A DNA stretch of 64,000 nt, taken from NCBI RefSeq assembly GCF_000526235.1, contig NZ_JAFR01000006.1, positions 1-64,000 of the forward strand, given 5' to 3'. Made by a program: the position numbers and the translations under genes. Shown here in pieces: positions 43,847 to 53,370 of the stretch. The notes beneath the pieces are model-generated. The model was not told the DNA's origin. It did no database searches and saw only the letters and a list, made by a program, of their open reading frames with translations. Each line of letters begins with the position of its first letter. The stretch's first letter is position 1. The DNA comes from Acholeplasma granularum ATCC 19168. Its GTDB lineage: Bacteria; Bacillota_I; Bacilli_A; Acholeplasmatales; Acholeplasmataceae.

Positions 43847-45976
43847 ATGAAAAAAATATTTTCATTATTAGCGTTAACACTAGCTTCTCTTGCTTTAATC
43901 GCTTGTACACCAAAAGAATACAAGCCAGATTTTAGTAAAGAAGTTGAATTAAACGTTGCAATTAACTATACAACTTCAGGACAGTTATATAGTATAAGTT
44001 ATCAAAGGGAAGATTCATATAGCCCAGTGATGAAACCAGGTAAAACATATGTTAAAGGTGATTTATTACCAGCTTGGGAAAAAATCGGTGAATTAACTAA
44101 TACAAAATTCGTCGATAAAGCTTTAGTATCTGATAAAAGTACAAATGATCAGTTTAGTAGATTATTAGATGTTGGTTTCCCTGACATTGACTTAGTTAAT
44201 GGTACAGGTGCATTAATTGGGGATGCAGGTGTTCAAGGATCATTTGTTGATTTAGGTAAACACTTAGATAAAATGCCAAATATTTCAGCATTCTTTGAAG
44301 CAAACCCAGCAGTTAAACAATCAATTACATCAGGTGATGGTGGTATCTACTTTACTCCTTACTTTGATGGTATCAATGAGCTTGAACATATGTTCTTAGC
44401 ACGTATTGACTGGATTAAAGATATCTTAGATGCAGAAAATACAAATGCATTTGATACTGATGTTTATGCTTTAGGTACAAATTATCAAAAAGAAACTCCA
44501 GCATCAGCAACATATACTGTAAAAGTTGCAAACGCTGATGGAACAACTCGTAATGTTACAAAAACAAGAACAACAAACGTAATTGATGTATTACGTGCTG
44601 TTGAAGTTAAATCAGGTAAAAACTTAGCTGATGCATTCCGTGGATATATTAGCCAAGTTTATGGTTCAGCTCATGGCTACGCTAAATTATCAGATATATT
44701 TGCTGGAACTGATGCATCTTATGATATTGATGAATTAGTTGCATTAATGTATGTAATTGATGCAAACCCTAAATATATCTTACGCCAAGTTCCTGCTGGT
44801 ACAATCGGATCAATTGAAATGTATTTCCCACGTGAAAAAGGTGGAAACCGTGTACGTCAAATGTTTAGAGGCTTAGAAATGTTTGGTATTCGTGGAGCAT
44901 CATCAAGAAACGAATGGTTATACATTGGTGAAGATGGTAAAATCCATGAAGCAAGAGCTGGAGAACAAGTTGATAAATTCATCTCTTCAGTAAATCAATT
45001 ATCTAATTTAGTTAAAGATGGTTTAATTCCAAACGTATCAGGTTTTGCAACTACAAACTTACGTCAAGAATTATTAAGTGGTGCTGCACCAGCTCCATCT
45101 GAAACAAACCCAAATCCAACTGGACGTTTTGGATTCTTAACATATGATTATAATGCATCATCTACTACTACAGGTTTAATTGACAACGGTGGTAAGAAAT
45201 TAGATGATGATATGGAATTCCAAGCAATTTTACCTCCAGTAATTAACTGGAAAGGTGGAAATGATTACTTCCATTTCTCAGAATCTAACCGTTCAGTTAA
45301 GAATGAAGCTTGGGGTATTCCAGCATCAATCTTAGAAAAAGATCCTTCAGTATTAGACAGAGCATTAGCAATCGTTGATGGTATGTATGATTACTCAGAA
45401 GCAGAATCATTAGGAAATATCCACCTATATGGACCAGTTGAGTGGAGAAGTGGTACAGTTCTAGACTATAATGGCGAAGCTGTATATCAATTACACCAAA
45501 CTCAAGTATTAGGTTCATCAGGTGAAATTGCAACTAAAGCTAATGGTAACCACATTAACTACTTACGTTGGTTCATTGGAGCAACAATGCCAATTGGTCA
45601 CGTACGTTCATTAGGTTTAGAGTATCAAACGTTAAGTGGTGATGGTATTGTAGGTATTGAAAGAATTAATACAGCTGTACAAGCTGGAGTTCTAAAAATC
45701 GCTGGTCACCAAAATGCTAACGATTTAGGAAACTTTGGTAAATTAGTTCCTACATTCTTACCATACAATGCTATCGAAATTGATGCACGTGCAAATACAA
45801 CATTTAGAAATCATACAGCTGATGGTGTGTTACTTGCATTAATGAATAATGGATTCTCAGGTACACAAGATACAATTTCAGCAGCAGCATACAAAGCTTT
45901 ATTAGTAACAGAAAATTATGAAACTGCATATTTAACAGCAGTTAGAGCAGCATACGCTCGTTCTTTAGGTAATTAA
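43847..45976 (+). CDS. extracellular solute-binding lipoprotein of the LplA/YtcQ type importer
   Basis: The 709-residue protein starts at ATG 43847 behind AAAAGGAGA; an upstream in-frame ATG at 43709 lies inside the permease gene. Signal peptide MKKIFSLLALTLASLALIAC gives a lipid-anchored Cys20. It is longer than the usual ~500-550-residue LplA-type proteins, with added segments (for example the TYTVKVANADGTTRNVT stretch). Binding-protein features include WEKIGELTNTKF, FPDIDLVNG and GIYFTPYFDG. It probably captures unsaturated or saturated oligogalacturonides (inferred from context). A strong stem-loop follows. Confidence 0.88.
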   Translation: MKKIFSLLALTLASLALIACTPKEYKPDFSKEVELNVAINYTTSGQLYSISYQREDSYSPVMKPGKTYVKGDLLPAWEKIGELTNTKFVDKALVSDKSTNDQFSRLLDVGFPDIDLVNGTGALIGDAGVQGSFVDLGKHLDKMPNISAFFEANPAVKQSITSGDGGIYFTPYFDGINELEHMFLARIDWIKDILDAENTNAFDTDVYALGTNYQKETPASATYTVKVANADGTTRNVTKTRTTNVIDVLRAVEVKSGKNLADAFRGYISQVYGSAHGYAKLSDIFAGTDASYDIDELVALMYVIDANPKYILRQVPAGTIGSIEMYFPREKGGNRVRQMFRGLEMFGIRGASSRNEWLYIGEDGKIHEARAGEQVDKFISSVNQLSNLVKDGLIPNVSGFATTNLRQELLSGAAPAPSETNPNPTGRFGFLTYDYNASSTTTGLIDNGGKKLDDDMEFQAILPPVINWKGGNDYFHFSESNRSVKNEAWGIPASILEKDPSVLDRALAIVDGMYDYSEAESLGNIHLYGPVEWRSGTVLDYNGEAVYQLHQTQVLGSSGEIATKANGNHINYLRWFIGATMPIGHVRSLGLEYQTLSGDGIVGIERINTAVQAGVLKIAGHQNANDLGNFGKLVPTFLPYNAIEIDARANTTFRNHTADGVLLALMNNGFSGTQDTISAAAYKALLVTENYETAYLTAVRAAYARSLGN

Positions 45977-45983
45977 ATTAATA

Positions 45984-46023
45984 TTGGTTATGGTGGGAGT
46001 ATTACCTCCCACCATATAACCAA
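45984..46023 (+). other. intercistronic stem-loop after the binding-protein gene
   Basis: TTGGTTATGGTGGGAG (45984-45999) pairs with CTCCCACCA and TAACCAA (46006-46023, two-base bulge). No T-run follows on the plus strand, so full termination is unlikely. Such structures after binding-protein genes often stabilise the upstream message or reduce read-through. Confidence 0.65.
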
Positions 46024-46051
46024 AAAAAATGTTTGAGTAAGGATGTTAACT

Positions 46052-47611
46052 ATGACAACAACGAATACAACTTTTAAAACTAAATTAGTAGATAATCTAC
46101 TAAAAAACTGGAAAAAATATATATTCTATTTGATTGTATTGTTTTCTATTGTGTTATTTATTTATGCATTAGGTTTTGCAACATCTTGGGCTAGAACAGA
46201 GGTCCTTGGTAAAACCTTTAGAGCTACACAACCGCTATTTGATTTAGCAAAACAAACTAATGATATTATTGCATTATTAGCAGTAATTGGACTAGTTGGT
46301 TCCGTACTTAACTTAATGGTAGGTACGCACATTAGAAAAAAATACTATTGGACAAACTATGTTTTAATTTGGGTTGTCGTTGTATTTTCATTAGCAACTG
46401 GCGTTTACATTTTTGTTGGATCTGCTGTCCTAAAAAATGAATTTGCAAATTCATTTGCAAATTTCCAGGATGAATGGAATTATTTAATCCAACTTTCATT
46501 CCAAAGTAACGATATTAGACCGAGTATAATCGAGGCACTAAATGGTGCACTGCCATTTTTACTGATTGGTTTAATTAATGCAGGTTTAGGTATTTGGTTA
46601 TTTGTTGATGAAAGATTAAAACATCAAAGTTACTTAGATAGAGAAGTTTGGGTAAATGAAACCTTAGCTAAAGTTGAAAAAGGTGAAATTAAAGTTAGTG
46701 AAAAAGTTATGAATCAAATTCCTACAGTGGATGAAGAAATTATTGACTTTACAGAAAAAGAAGTATTGGCTTATGAACATAAAGATATAGGTAAGTTTTA
46801 TGAAAATCATAAACTACTTATCAATGCATCATATATTTGGACATTGTTAGTTACTGTTTTAATGATTGGGTTACCTGTCATATCAACAATAGTGGATGCA
46901 CTAAATCATTATGGAATTATTGATTTTAATACGGCATCCATTGTAAATCTACATTCAAGTTTAATCGGATTTGCAACTTTAATACTATTACTTATTGGTT
47001 TAATTAATCTTGGTTCACTAAAAGTGATTCGTCAAATTAAAACAGAAGAAGTTGTTAGACAAACATTAATTGGTCATTCTATATACTTAATATTTACAAC
47101 TATTTTTGGTGGATTACTATTATTACCAATCGCACTTAAAGTTCCTACAGCTAAAAATGAAGTAGATCGCATGCGTTATCAAAATAACTCTACTGGTTAC
47201 ACTTTAACATTTGGTGGATTAATATTCTTTATTTGGAGTCTGTTTACATCAATTAACTACTCATTATTTACTGGACTTGCTGATGAAGTTAGAGTAAAAC
47301 CGGATTTTAATGTGGGTCTTGATATAACAATTTCAATTGTACTGATATTAGTTATATTCTTATCAGCAGAAAAAGTAAAAGCATACTCAATAAAATGGTC
47401 TTATGGTTTAATGGTTATTTCAGCAATTAACATTGCAAGAATATTCTATGTTCCACTATTATCATTTAATAGTAATCAAATTCCAATGGACATATTTGTA
47501 CAAATTGCAATTGCACATAGTATTTCAGCAATCCTTACACTTGTTGCAGGATTTGTATCTTTAAACAAGTCTAAGAAACTAAAAGCATATTTGACTCAAG
47601 GAGGAAAATAA
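46052..47611 (+). CDS. unrecognised polytopic membrane protein in the ABC operon
   Basis: The 519-residue protein starts at ATG 46052, because the AAGG site abuts the alternative ATG 46043. About ten membrane helices are arranged as four, then a ~70-residue charged cytoplasmic segment (about 195-260, KVEKGEIKVSEKVMNQIPTVDEEI), then six more. It has no EAA loop, ATPase or known transporter signature. It sits between the binding-protein gene and its ATPase gene, with a start within 80 bases of one and a stop 1 base before the other, so co-function with the importer is likely. The mechanism is unknown. Confidence 0.65.
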   Translation: MTTTNTTFKTKLVDNLLKNWKKYIFYLIVLFSIVLFIYALGFATSWARTEVLGKTFRATQPLFDLAKQTNDIIALLAVIGLVGSVLNLMVGTHIRKKYYWTNYVLIWVVVVFSLATGVYIFVGSAVLKNEFANSFANFQDEWNYLIQLSFQSNDIRPSIIEALNGALPFLLIGLINAGLGIWLFVDERLKHQSYLDREVWVNETLAKVEKGEIKVSEKVMNQIPTVDEEIIDFTEKEVLAYEHKDIGKFYENHKLLINASYIWTLLVTVLMIGLPVISTIVDALNHYGIIDFNTASIVNLHSSLIGFATLILLLIGLINLGSLKVIRQIKTEEVVRQTLIGHSIYLIFTTIFGGLLLLPIALKVPTAKNEVDRMRYQNNSTGYTLTFGGLIFFIWSLFTSINYSLFTGLADEVRVKPDFNVGLDITISIVLILVIFLSAEKVKAYSIKWSYGLMVISAINIARIFYVPLLSFNSNQIPMDIFVQIAIAHSISAILTLVAGFVSLNKSKKLKAYLTQGGK

Positions 47612-47612
47612 T

Positions 47613-48743
47613 ATGGCAACCATGAAGTTAGAAAACATTAATAAAATTTATCCTTCTGGTGTACAAGCAGTTTTCGATTTTAATATAGATATAAAAGATG
47701 GAGAGTTTATAGTTTTAGTCGGTCCATCAGGTTGTGGAAAATCCACAACACTTAGAATGATTGCAGGACTTGAAGAAATATCATCAGGCTTACTTACTCT
47801 AGATGATAAAAAAATCAACGATTTAGCACCAAAAGATCGTGATATTTCAATGGTATTTCAAAACTATGCATTATATGCACACATGACTGTGTATCATAAT
47901 ATGGCATTTTCACTTGTTTTAAGAAAAGAAAAAGCAGAAATTATACATGAACGTGTGATGTGGGCTGCTGATATTCTAGGATTAACCCCTTATTTAAATA
48001 GAAAACCTGCAAACCTATCTGGTGGTCAACGCCAAAGAGTTGCTGTAGGACGTTCGATTGTAAGAAATCCTAAAGTATTCTTATTTGATGAACCTTTATC
48101 GAATCTTGATGCTAAATTACGTGGTATTATGCGTAAGGAATTAAAATTACTTCATACTAGATTAGGTTCAACAATGATTTATGTAACGCATGATCAAATT
48201 GAAGCTTTAACACTTGCTGATAGAATTGTTGTCATGAGTCAAGGTTACATTCAACAAATAGGTTCTCCAACAGAGATTTATACGGATCCAAAAAATTTAT
48301 TTGTGGCAAACTTTATTGGAACACCTCCTATGAATATTTTTAGAACCAAATTAAATGATGATTTATCATTTGATTTAGAAGGTACTGTAGTTGATGTTTC
48401 AAAGGTAAGTATAGCTGATAATTTAGTTAACTTTAAAAATAAAGAAGTCGTTATTGGAATACGCCCAGAACATGTTATGATAGAAGCTGATAATGGTAAA
48501 AATAAAGGTGTACCTTCAGTTGTAACAAACTATGAGTTACTTGGAGCATCTGCACTTGTTCACTTTACAATTGGTGGACAAAAAGTTATTTCAAAAGTAG
48601 ATGAACGTGTTGTATTTAAGAAAGGCGATAAGATTGTATTTAACTTTAGTTTAGATAATACTTATTTCTTTGATAATGAAACAGAAAATAGAATTTATGC
48701 AATAAATCACGATAAAGGAGCGCAAGATGAATCAAGAGACTAA
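47613..48743 (+). CDS. sugar ABC transporter ATP-binding protein (MsmK/UgpC type)
   Basis: The 376-residue protein has Walker A GPSGCGKST, Q-loop VFQNYALYAHMTVYHN, signature LSGGQRQRVAVGRSI, Walker B VFLFDEPLSNLDA, H-loop VTHDQ and a C-terminal TOBE part with GIRPEHV. It is paralogous to the protein at 17366 (both begin with LxxINKIYPxGVQAVFDFN). Being inside the LplABC-type operon, it is the likely energiser of that importer. LplABC systems in Bacillus lack a local ATPase, so its presence here is helpful evidence. AAGGAGG precedes ATG 47613. Confidence 0.95.
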   Translation: MATMKLENINKIYPSGVQAVFDFNIDIKDGEFIVLVGPSGCGKSTTLRMIAGLEEISSGLLTLDDKKINDLAPKDRDISMVFQNYALYAHMTVYHNMAFSLVLRKEKAEIIHERVMWAADILGLTPYLNRKPANLSGGQRQRVAVGRSIVRNPKVFLFDEPLSNLDAKLRGIMRKELKLLHTRLGSTMIYVTHDQIEALTLADRIVVMSQGYIQQIGSPTEIYTDPKNLFVANFIGTPPMNIFRTKLNDDLSFDLEGTVVDVSKVSIADNLVNFKNKEVVIGIRPEHVMIEADNGKNKGVPSVVTNYELLGASALVHFTIGGQKVISKVDERVVFKKGDKIVFNFSLDNTYFFDNETENRIYAINHDKGAQDESRD

Positions 48744-49533
48744 TAAAAAACTCCCACTAAGTACATATTTTGCTATTGCGACTACTGTGATTTGGAGTAT
48801 AATTACAATTTTATCACCGAATATTAAAGCGGTTGGAACCTTTATAGGTGTATTTGGTGCAATTTTAGCCCTAGCATCAGGTATGGGCGTTATTGAACTA
48901 TTTTCAGAACATAAAAAAGGTTATAAAAAGTCCGTATTAAAAAACTGGGGAATATTCTTTCTTGTATTTGGGTTTGTTGTAACGGGTATATTACTGTTAA
49001 ATGATTCAAGTAAATTACCAGATGAAACCTTATCATTTAAAAAACCATTTACATGGAAACGTTGGTATAAATTTAACAAGCAAAGAATACCTCTATTTTT
49101 AACAATTATTGCAGTATTATTAATTACTGGGTTAGTTGACTTTAGAGTCAATGAAATTAGATTCGAATTAAAATCACATTTTGATGCAATCAATAATCTA
49201 TATTCAAATAATCTAAAATCTATGGCTACATTTATGGTTTTTGCTTTAAATTTACTTTCTATAATTCAAATATTTAATTCAGTAAGTTATTCTAAAACCA
49301 GAGCACCTTTTAATGTGATTATTTCTACCGCATTAACAGCAATCATGACTGCTGCTTATGGAGCTTATGCATATGTATTTATTATTGAACCAACTGTATC
49401 TGCAAACTATACTTATGGGTCATCAGTATACTTTTCATTAATCGTATTTGGACTAGGAATATTATTTAGTATTGCATCTACAGTATTCTCATGGAAATAT
49501 ATAGATTGGAAATATGTAAAAATTGAAGAATAA
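48727..49533 (+). CDS. unrecognised membrane protein in the ABC operon
   Basis: The 268-residue protein has about seven membrane helices (YFAIATTVIWSIITIL, FIGVFGAILALASGMGVIEL, WGIFFLVFGFVVTGILLL, and others) and a basic central loop SFKKPFTWKRWYKFNKQRI. No recognised family. The ATG overlaps the ATPase gene by 17 bases behind AAAGGAG, and its end overlaps the next gene, which ties it to the importer operon. Confidence 0.6.
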   Translation: MNQETNKKLPLSTYFAIATTVIWSIITILSPNIKAVGTFIGVFGAILALASGMGVIELFSEHKKGYKKSVLKNWGIFFLVFGFVVTGILLLNDSSKLPDETLSFKKPFTWKRWYKFNKQRIPLFLTIIAVLLITGLVDFRVNEIRFELKSHFDAINNLYSNNLKSMATFMVFALNLLSIIQIFNSVSYSKTRAPFNVIISTALTAIMTAAYGAYAYVFIIEPTVSANYTYGSSVYFSLIVFGLGILFSIASTVFSWKYIDWKYVKIEE

Positions 49534-50056
49534 AAATAAAGACAATAGAATAGGCAAGCCCTATTTTATTGATAAATTCAGCACAATTAAAGCGAGTACA
49601 AAGATAGGGTTTTTAAAGTTTTGGGTAGCCGGAGTCAGTTATTTTCTTGCATTCATGACAACAGAATCCGCACTTAGATCAGATATATATGACCAATTAT
49701 TTATAATGTTTTTATTAATTGGGTTATTAACGGAATATGTAACAAATAAAATTATTTATCATATGGATCGACCTGACCAATTAACACTACAATATTTACC
49801 TTTTAAAGCTAATAAAGATCGTAAGAAGTTAGTGTCATTACTACTGTCATTACTTTATGCTGCAATTATGATAGGTGAAGCACTCATACTTCACACAATT
49901 GTTGTTGAAGTATTCCAATTCATTGGCATACCAACATTAGGTGAAATATTATTAGGTGTAAAAAGTGGAATGGATCCAATAAGTTTTGGGTTATATATTT
50001 TACTACTTGATATGATTTGGTATAAAGGCAGAAAAGTTATAATTAAGGAGAAGTAA
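49523..50056 (+). CDS. unrecognised small membrane protein in the ABC operon
   Basis: The 177-residue protein has about four or five membrane helices (FLKFWVAGVSYFLAFM, LFIMFLLIGLLTEYV, LVSLLLSLLYAAIMIGEALIL, FGLYILLLDMIWY). The start is probably TTG 49523, inside the end of the previous gene, since no ATG occurs until residue ~48. The two are likely translationally coupled. It ends two bases before the GH28 gene. No family recognised; YesL-like proteins have a similar size, but the motifs are not evident. Confidence 0.55.
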   Translation: MKNKNKDNRIGKPYFIDKFSTIKASTKIGFLKFWVAGVSYFLAFMTTESALRSDIYDQLFIMFLLIGLLTEYVTNKIIYHMDRPDQLTLQYLPFKANKDRKKLVSLLLSLLYAAIMIGEALILHTIVVEVFQFIGIPTLGEILLGVKSGMDPISFGLYILLLDMIWYKGRKVIIKEK

Positions 50057-50058
50057 AT

Positions 50059-51597
50059 ATGCAAATTGTATTTAAATCGGCAACATCAGTAACAATAGAA
50101 CTACTAAATAATGACGTTTATTATGCGAAAGAAGCTTATAATGTATTATTAGATGGCAAGTTAAAATTAGAAAATGTAAAAACAAATGTATTTTCTATTT
50201 ATGGATTAAGTCCAGATACAAACTATGAAGTATCTGTAAATGAAAAAAAAATATCTGTTAGAACAGACACATATTCAAAGTTTATGGATGTAAAAGATTA
50301 TGGAATAATATCAGATGGTATATTTGATAATACTTTAGCAATTCAAAAGTTGCTTGATGAAACGCCAAAAGATGCTTATATTTACTTTGGACCGGGAACT
50401 TATTTTACAGCACCAATATTTTTAAGAAGTAATTTAACAATTGAACTTGCTAAGGGTGCAACCATTTTAGGTGAAACTGATCGTAATAAATACCCAATAT
50501 TAAAAGCTCAAATTATTAGAGAAGATGGTTCAATTTTTGAACAATCAAGTTGGGAAGGAACACCTGCTGATACCTTTGCATCACTTATTACCGGTATAGA
50601 GGTTCATAATGTAAAAATCATTGGTGAAGGTATTATTGATGAAAATGCTCAAAATTCTGACTGGTGGGTAAATCATAAAGTTATGCGCGGTGGCGCATGG
50701 CGACCAAAGGGTGTGTTCTTAAGTCATTGTACGCATATAGGACTTCAAGGAATTACAGTTAAAAACACACCATCTTGGAATATACATCCATACTTCAGTA
50801 GTCACCTAGATTTTATTGATATTAAATTAGAATCTCCTTCTGATTCACCAAACACTGATGGATGTAATCCTGAAAGTAGTGACCATGTAAATTTAATTGG
50901 AATTAAATTTTCTGTAGGTGATGATTGTATTGCAATTAAGTCGGGTAAGTATGAAATGGGAATGAAATACCGTAAACCTACTGAAAAGATGATTGTAAGA
51001 AACTGTTTTATGGAACATGGACATGGTGCTGTTGTATTAGGTAGTGAGTGTTCAGGTGGTATTAGAGATTTAACTGTTGAAAAATGTTATTTCTACAAGA
51101 CAGACCGTGGTTTGAGAATAAAAACAAGACGTGGTCGTGGAGAATCAATGGTTATTGATGGTGTAACATTTAATAACATTTTAATGGATGAGGTACGTAC
51201 ACCACTTGTAGCAAATATGTACTATTTCTGTGATGATGATGGCAAAACAGAGTATGTTTGGAGTAAAGAAGCGCTTAAAGTAGATGAAAGAACACCATTT
51301 TTAGGATCATTTACATTTAAAAATATCGTTGCTAAAAATACACATGCAGCTGCTGGATTCTTTTATGGATTAAAAGAAAAACCTATCAAATCTATCACAT
51401 TAGATAATATAGAAGTTACTTACAGTGATAATCCTGAGCCCTTCGCTCCAGCTATGATGAGTTTTTTAGAACCTCAAGTCAAACAAGGGTTTCAGTTTAG
51501 AAATGTAGATGAAGTGATTATAAATAATGTTAGAATTAGTGGTCAAGATGGAGAAGATTATCTTTTCGAGAATGTCCCTAAAATTGTAAAGAAATAG
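50059..51597 (+). CDS. intracellular polygalacturonase (GH28)
   Basis: The 512-residue protein has no signal peptide. The N-terminal ~75 residues form a small fibronectin-III-like domain (YGLSPDTNYEVSVNEK), then a GH28 beta-helix. Catalytic landmarks: N265-TD267-G, G-D288-D289-CIAIKSG, H322 in EHGHGAVVLGS and R353-IK355-TRRGRG. It hydrolyses galacturonic acid linkages. The FnIII plus GH28 layout and cytoplasmic location fit an exo-acting enzyme that trims imported oligogalacturonides. It is the last gene of the importer operon, three bases after the 49523 gene. Confidence 0.92.
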   Translation: MQIVFKSATSVTIELLNNDVYYAKEAYNVLLDGKLKLENVKTNVFSIYGLSPDTNYEVSVNEKKISVRTDTYSKFMDVKDYGIISDGIFDNTLAIQKLLDETPKDAYIYFGPGTYFTAPIFLRSNLTIELAKGATILGETDRNKYPILKAQIIREDGSIFEQSSWEGTPADTFASLITGIEVHNVKIIGEGIIDENAQNSDWWVNHKVMRGGAWRPKGVFLSHCTHIGLQGITVKNTPSWNIHPYFSSHLDFIDIKLESPSDSPNTDGCNPESSDHVNLIGIKFSVGDDCIAIKSGKYEMGMKYRKPTEKMIVRNCFMEHGHGAVVLGSECSGGIRDLTVEKCYFYKTDRGLRIKTRRGRGESMVIDGVTFNNILMDEVRTPLVANMYYFCDDDGKTEYVWSKEALKVDERTPFLGSFTFKNIVAKNTHAAAGFFYGLKEKPIKSITLDNIEVTYSDNPEPFAPAMMSFLEPQVKQGFQFRNVDEVIINNVRISGQDGEDYLFENVPKIVKK

Positions 51598-51612
51598 TAA
51601 ATATATTAAAAA

Positions 51613-51650
51613 AATTAGATTATTACTTAATTTTAAGTTATAATCTAATT
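51613..51650 (+). terminator. hairpin after the GH28 gene
   Basis: AATTAGATTATTACTT (51613-51628) pairs with AAGTTATAATCTAATT (51635-51650) with two mismatches. No T-run follows, so termination may be partial. It separates the importer operon from the KDG operon. Confidence 0.4.
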
Positions 51651-51656
51651 GTATGT

Positions 51657-51681
51657 ACAAAATGATAAACAGTGTATGATA
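51657..51681 (+). promoter_or_regulatory. candidate KdgR-type operator before the KDPG aldolase gene
   Basis: ACAAAATGATAAACAGTGTA starts at 51657. It shares ATAAACAG(C/T)GT with the 40293 palindrome and the 11-mer ACAAAATGATA with 62954-62964 before the third KDG kinase gene. A TATGAT at 51675-51680 could be a -10. AAAGGAG follows before ATG 51698. Confidence 0.45.
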
Positions 51682-51697
51682 AAGGAGATAATCGTTT

Positions 51698-52339
51698 ATG
51701 AGTAATCAAAATGTTTTACAAAGAATTAAGGAAGTTGGCGTGGTTGCAGTAATACGTGCAAACACAGCTGATGAAGCTATTAAAGTTTCTAAAGCAGTAC
51801 TAGCTGGCGGTATACCAGCAATTGAGTTAACATTTACTGTGCCTGGCGCTGTAAGTGTATTAGAAGAACTATCTAAAACTTTTAAACCTGAGGAGTTAAT
51901 CTTAGGTGCGGGTACTGTACTTGATGCTGTAACAGCAAGATTAGCAATACTTGCTGGTGCTACATATATTGTATCACCTGGATTTGATCAAGCTACTGCT
52001 GAAGTATGTAACTTATATGGTGTACCATATATGCCTGGATGTTTAACAATTACCGAAATGTTAAATGCTCAAAGAGCAGGTGCACAAATAGTAAAACTAT
52101 TCCCAGGATCAGCATTTGGACCATCTTATGTAAAAGCTATTCGTGGACCACTTCCAGATATTCAAATCATGCCGACAGGCGGGGTTTCTTTAAGTAACGT
52201 TAAAGAATGGGTTAACAATGGTGTTGTAGCTGTAGGTGTTGGTGGTGAATTAACTGCACCAGCTAAAAATGGAGATTATGAAGGCGTAAAACAAAATGCT
52301 ATTGCATTTGTTAATGCTGTTAAAGAAGCTAGAAAGTAA
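51698..52339 (+). CDS. kdgA: KDPG aldolase (2-dehydro-3-deoxyphosphogluconate aldolase)
   Basis: The 213-residue protein cleaves 2-keto-3-deoxy-6-phosphogluconate to pyruvate and glyceraldehyde-3-phosphate. The Schiff-base lysine is K133 in IVKLFPGS, and the catalytic Glu is E43 in AIELTFTVPGA. GAGTV, SPGFD and MPTGGVSLSN are standard family motifs. It is the last step of the uronate route and the first gene of a tight operon with KDG kinase, KdgR-like, kduI and kduD genes. Confidence 0.95.
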   Translation: MSNQNVLQRIKEVGVVAVIRANTADEAIKVSKAVLAGGIPAIELTFTVPGAVSVLEELSKTFKPEELILGAGTVLDAVTARLAILAGATYIVSPGFDQATAEVCNLYGVPYMPGCLTITEMLNAQRAGAQIVKLFPGSAFGPSYVKAIRGPLPDIQIMPTGGVSLSNVKEWVNNGVVAVGVGGELTAPAKNGDYEGVKQNAIAFVNAVKEARK

Positions 52340-52340
52340 T

Positions 52341-53336
52341 ATGAATAAAAAAATAGTAACCTTTGGTGAGATTATGCTAAGGCTTACGCCACCTAATTAT
52401 GGAATCATTGAGGATGCTCATGATTTTATGGCAACATATGGTGGAACAGAAGCAAATGTTGCAATTTCACTTGCTCAATTTGGACATTATACAAGTTTTG
52501 TATCTAAACTTCCTAAAAATCAACTAGGAGAAGCTGCTATTAAATTCTTAAATGCAAATAAAGTAGATACAAATTTTGTTCAAATGAAGGGTGATAACAT
52601 TGGTATATATTTTTTAGAAACAGGCTTTGGTATTAGACCTTCTAAAGTTTTATATAACCGTAAATCTTCTGCGATGACAACTTTAAAAGTGGAAGATATA
52701 AATATTGATGCATTAATTAAAGATGCAGGATGGTTTCACTTTAGCGGAATTACACTTTCATTATCAGAAGATGTTAGAAAAACTGTTTTAGCAGTTATTA
52801 AAAAAGCAAAACAAAATGGAGTATTTATATCCTTTGATAGTAATTATAGGAAATCATTATGGCCAATTGAGATTGCAAAAAAAGCATATATGGAAGTTGC
52901 TCCATATATAGATTTATTTTTTGCAACACCTTTTGATGCCCATAATTTATTTGGGATTGATGAAACATATGAGGGTAGTTATGCATTAAAGCAACTACTT
53001 GAAAAAACAAATGCAACCTATGTATTTGGATATGAAAGAAATGTTTACCAAGCAAACGAAAATGAATTAAAAGCTTATGTAGTAAAAAAAGATTTAGTAC
53101 TTCAAACTAAACCAATAAGATTTCAAATATATGATCGTATTGGTGGTGGTGATGCATTTGCTGCAGGAATAATTCACAGTTTAATAAAAACAGAACATGA
53201 CAATTTAGAATTTGTACTTGATTTTGGATTATCAACGTCTGTATTAAAACATACCCTATGGGGAGATGCATTTAAACTAAGTGAGTTAGATGTATTAAAT
53301 TTTATGAAGAATCAAAGTAAAGAAGTCGTTAGATAA
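52341..53336 (+). CDS. kdgK: PfkB-family kinase, probable KDG kinase (paralogue 1)
   Basis: The 331-residue protein starts at ATG 52341, one base after the aldolase stop. The PfkB fold is clear: FGEIMLRLTPP, YGGTEANVAISLAQFG, and the catalytic anion-hole motif RIGGGDAFAAGIIH with its Asp base. KDG-kinase features include RPSKVLYNR and DSNYRKSLW. It phosphorylates 2-keto-3-deoxygluconate at C6. It is clearly more diverged than the two close copies at 53371 and 63006, so its sugar preference may differ. Confidence 0.85.
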   Translation: MNKKIVTFGEIMLRLTPPNYGIIEDAHDFMATYGGTEANVAISLAQFGHYTSFVSKLPKNQLGEAAIKFLNANKVDTNFVQMKGDNIGIYFLETGFGIRPSKVLYNRKSSAMTTLKVEDINIDALIKDAGWFHFSGITLSLSEDVRKTVLAVIKKAKQNGVFISFDSNYRKSLWPIEIAKKAYMEVAPYIDLFFATPFDAHNLFGIDETYEGSYALKQLLEKTNATYVFGYERNVYQANENELKAYVVKKDLVLQTKPIRFQIYDRIGGGDAFAAGIIHSLIKTEHDNLEFVLDFGLSTSVLKHTLWGDAFKLSELDVLNFMKNQSKEVVR

Positions 53337-53370
53337 TTAAAAAAAATATGAATTTTAAGGAGTAATTTTT

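Noticed and set aside
50059-51597. GH28 enzyme considered as secreted
   Set aside because: No signal peptide or lipobox; the N-terminus is an FnIII-like domain, so it is cytoplasmic.
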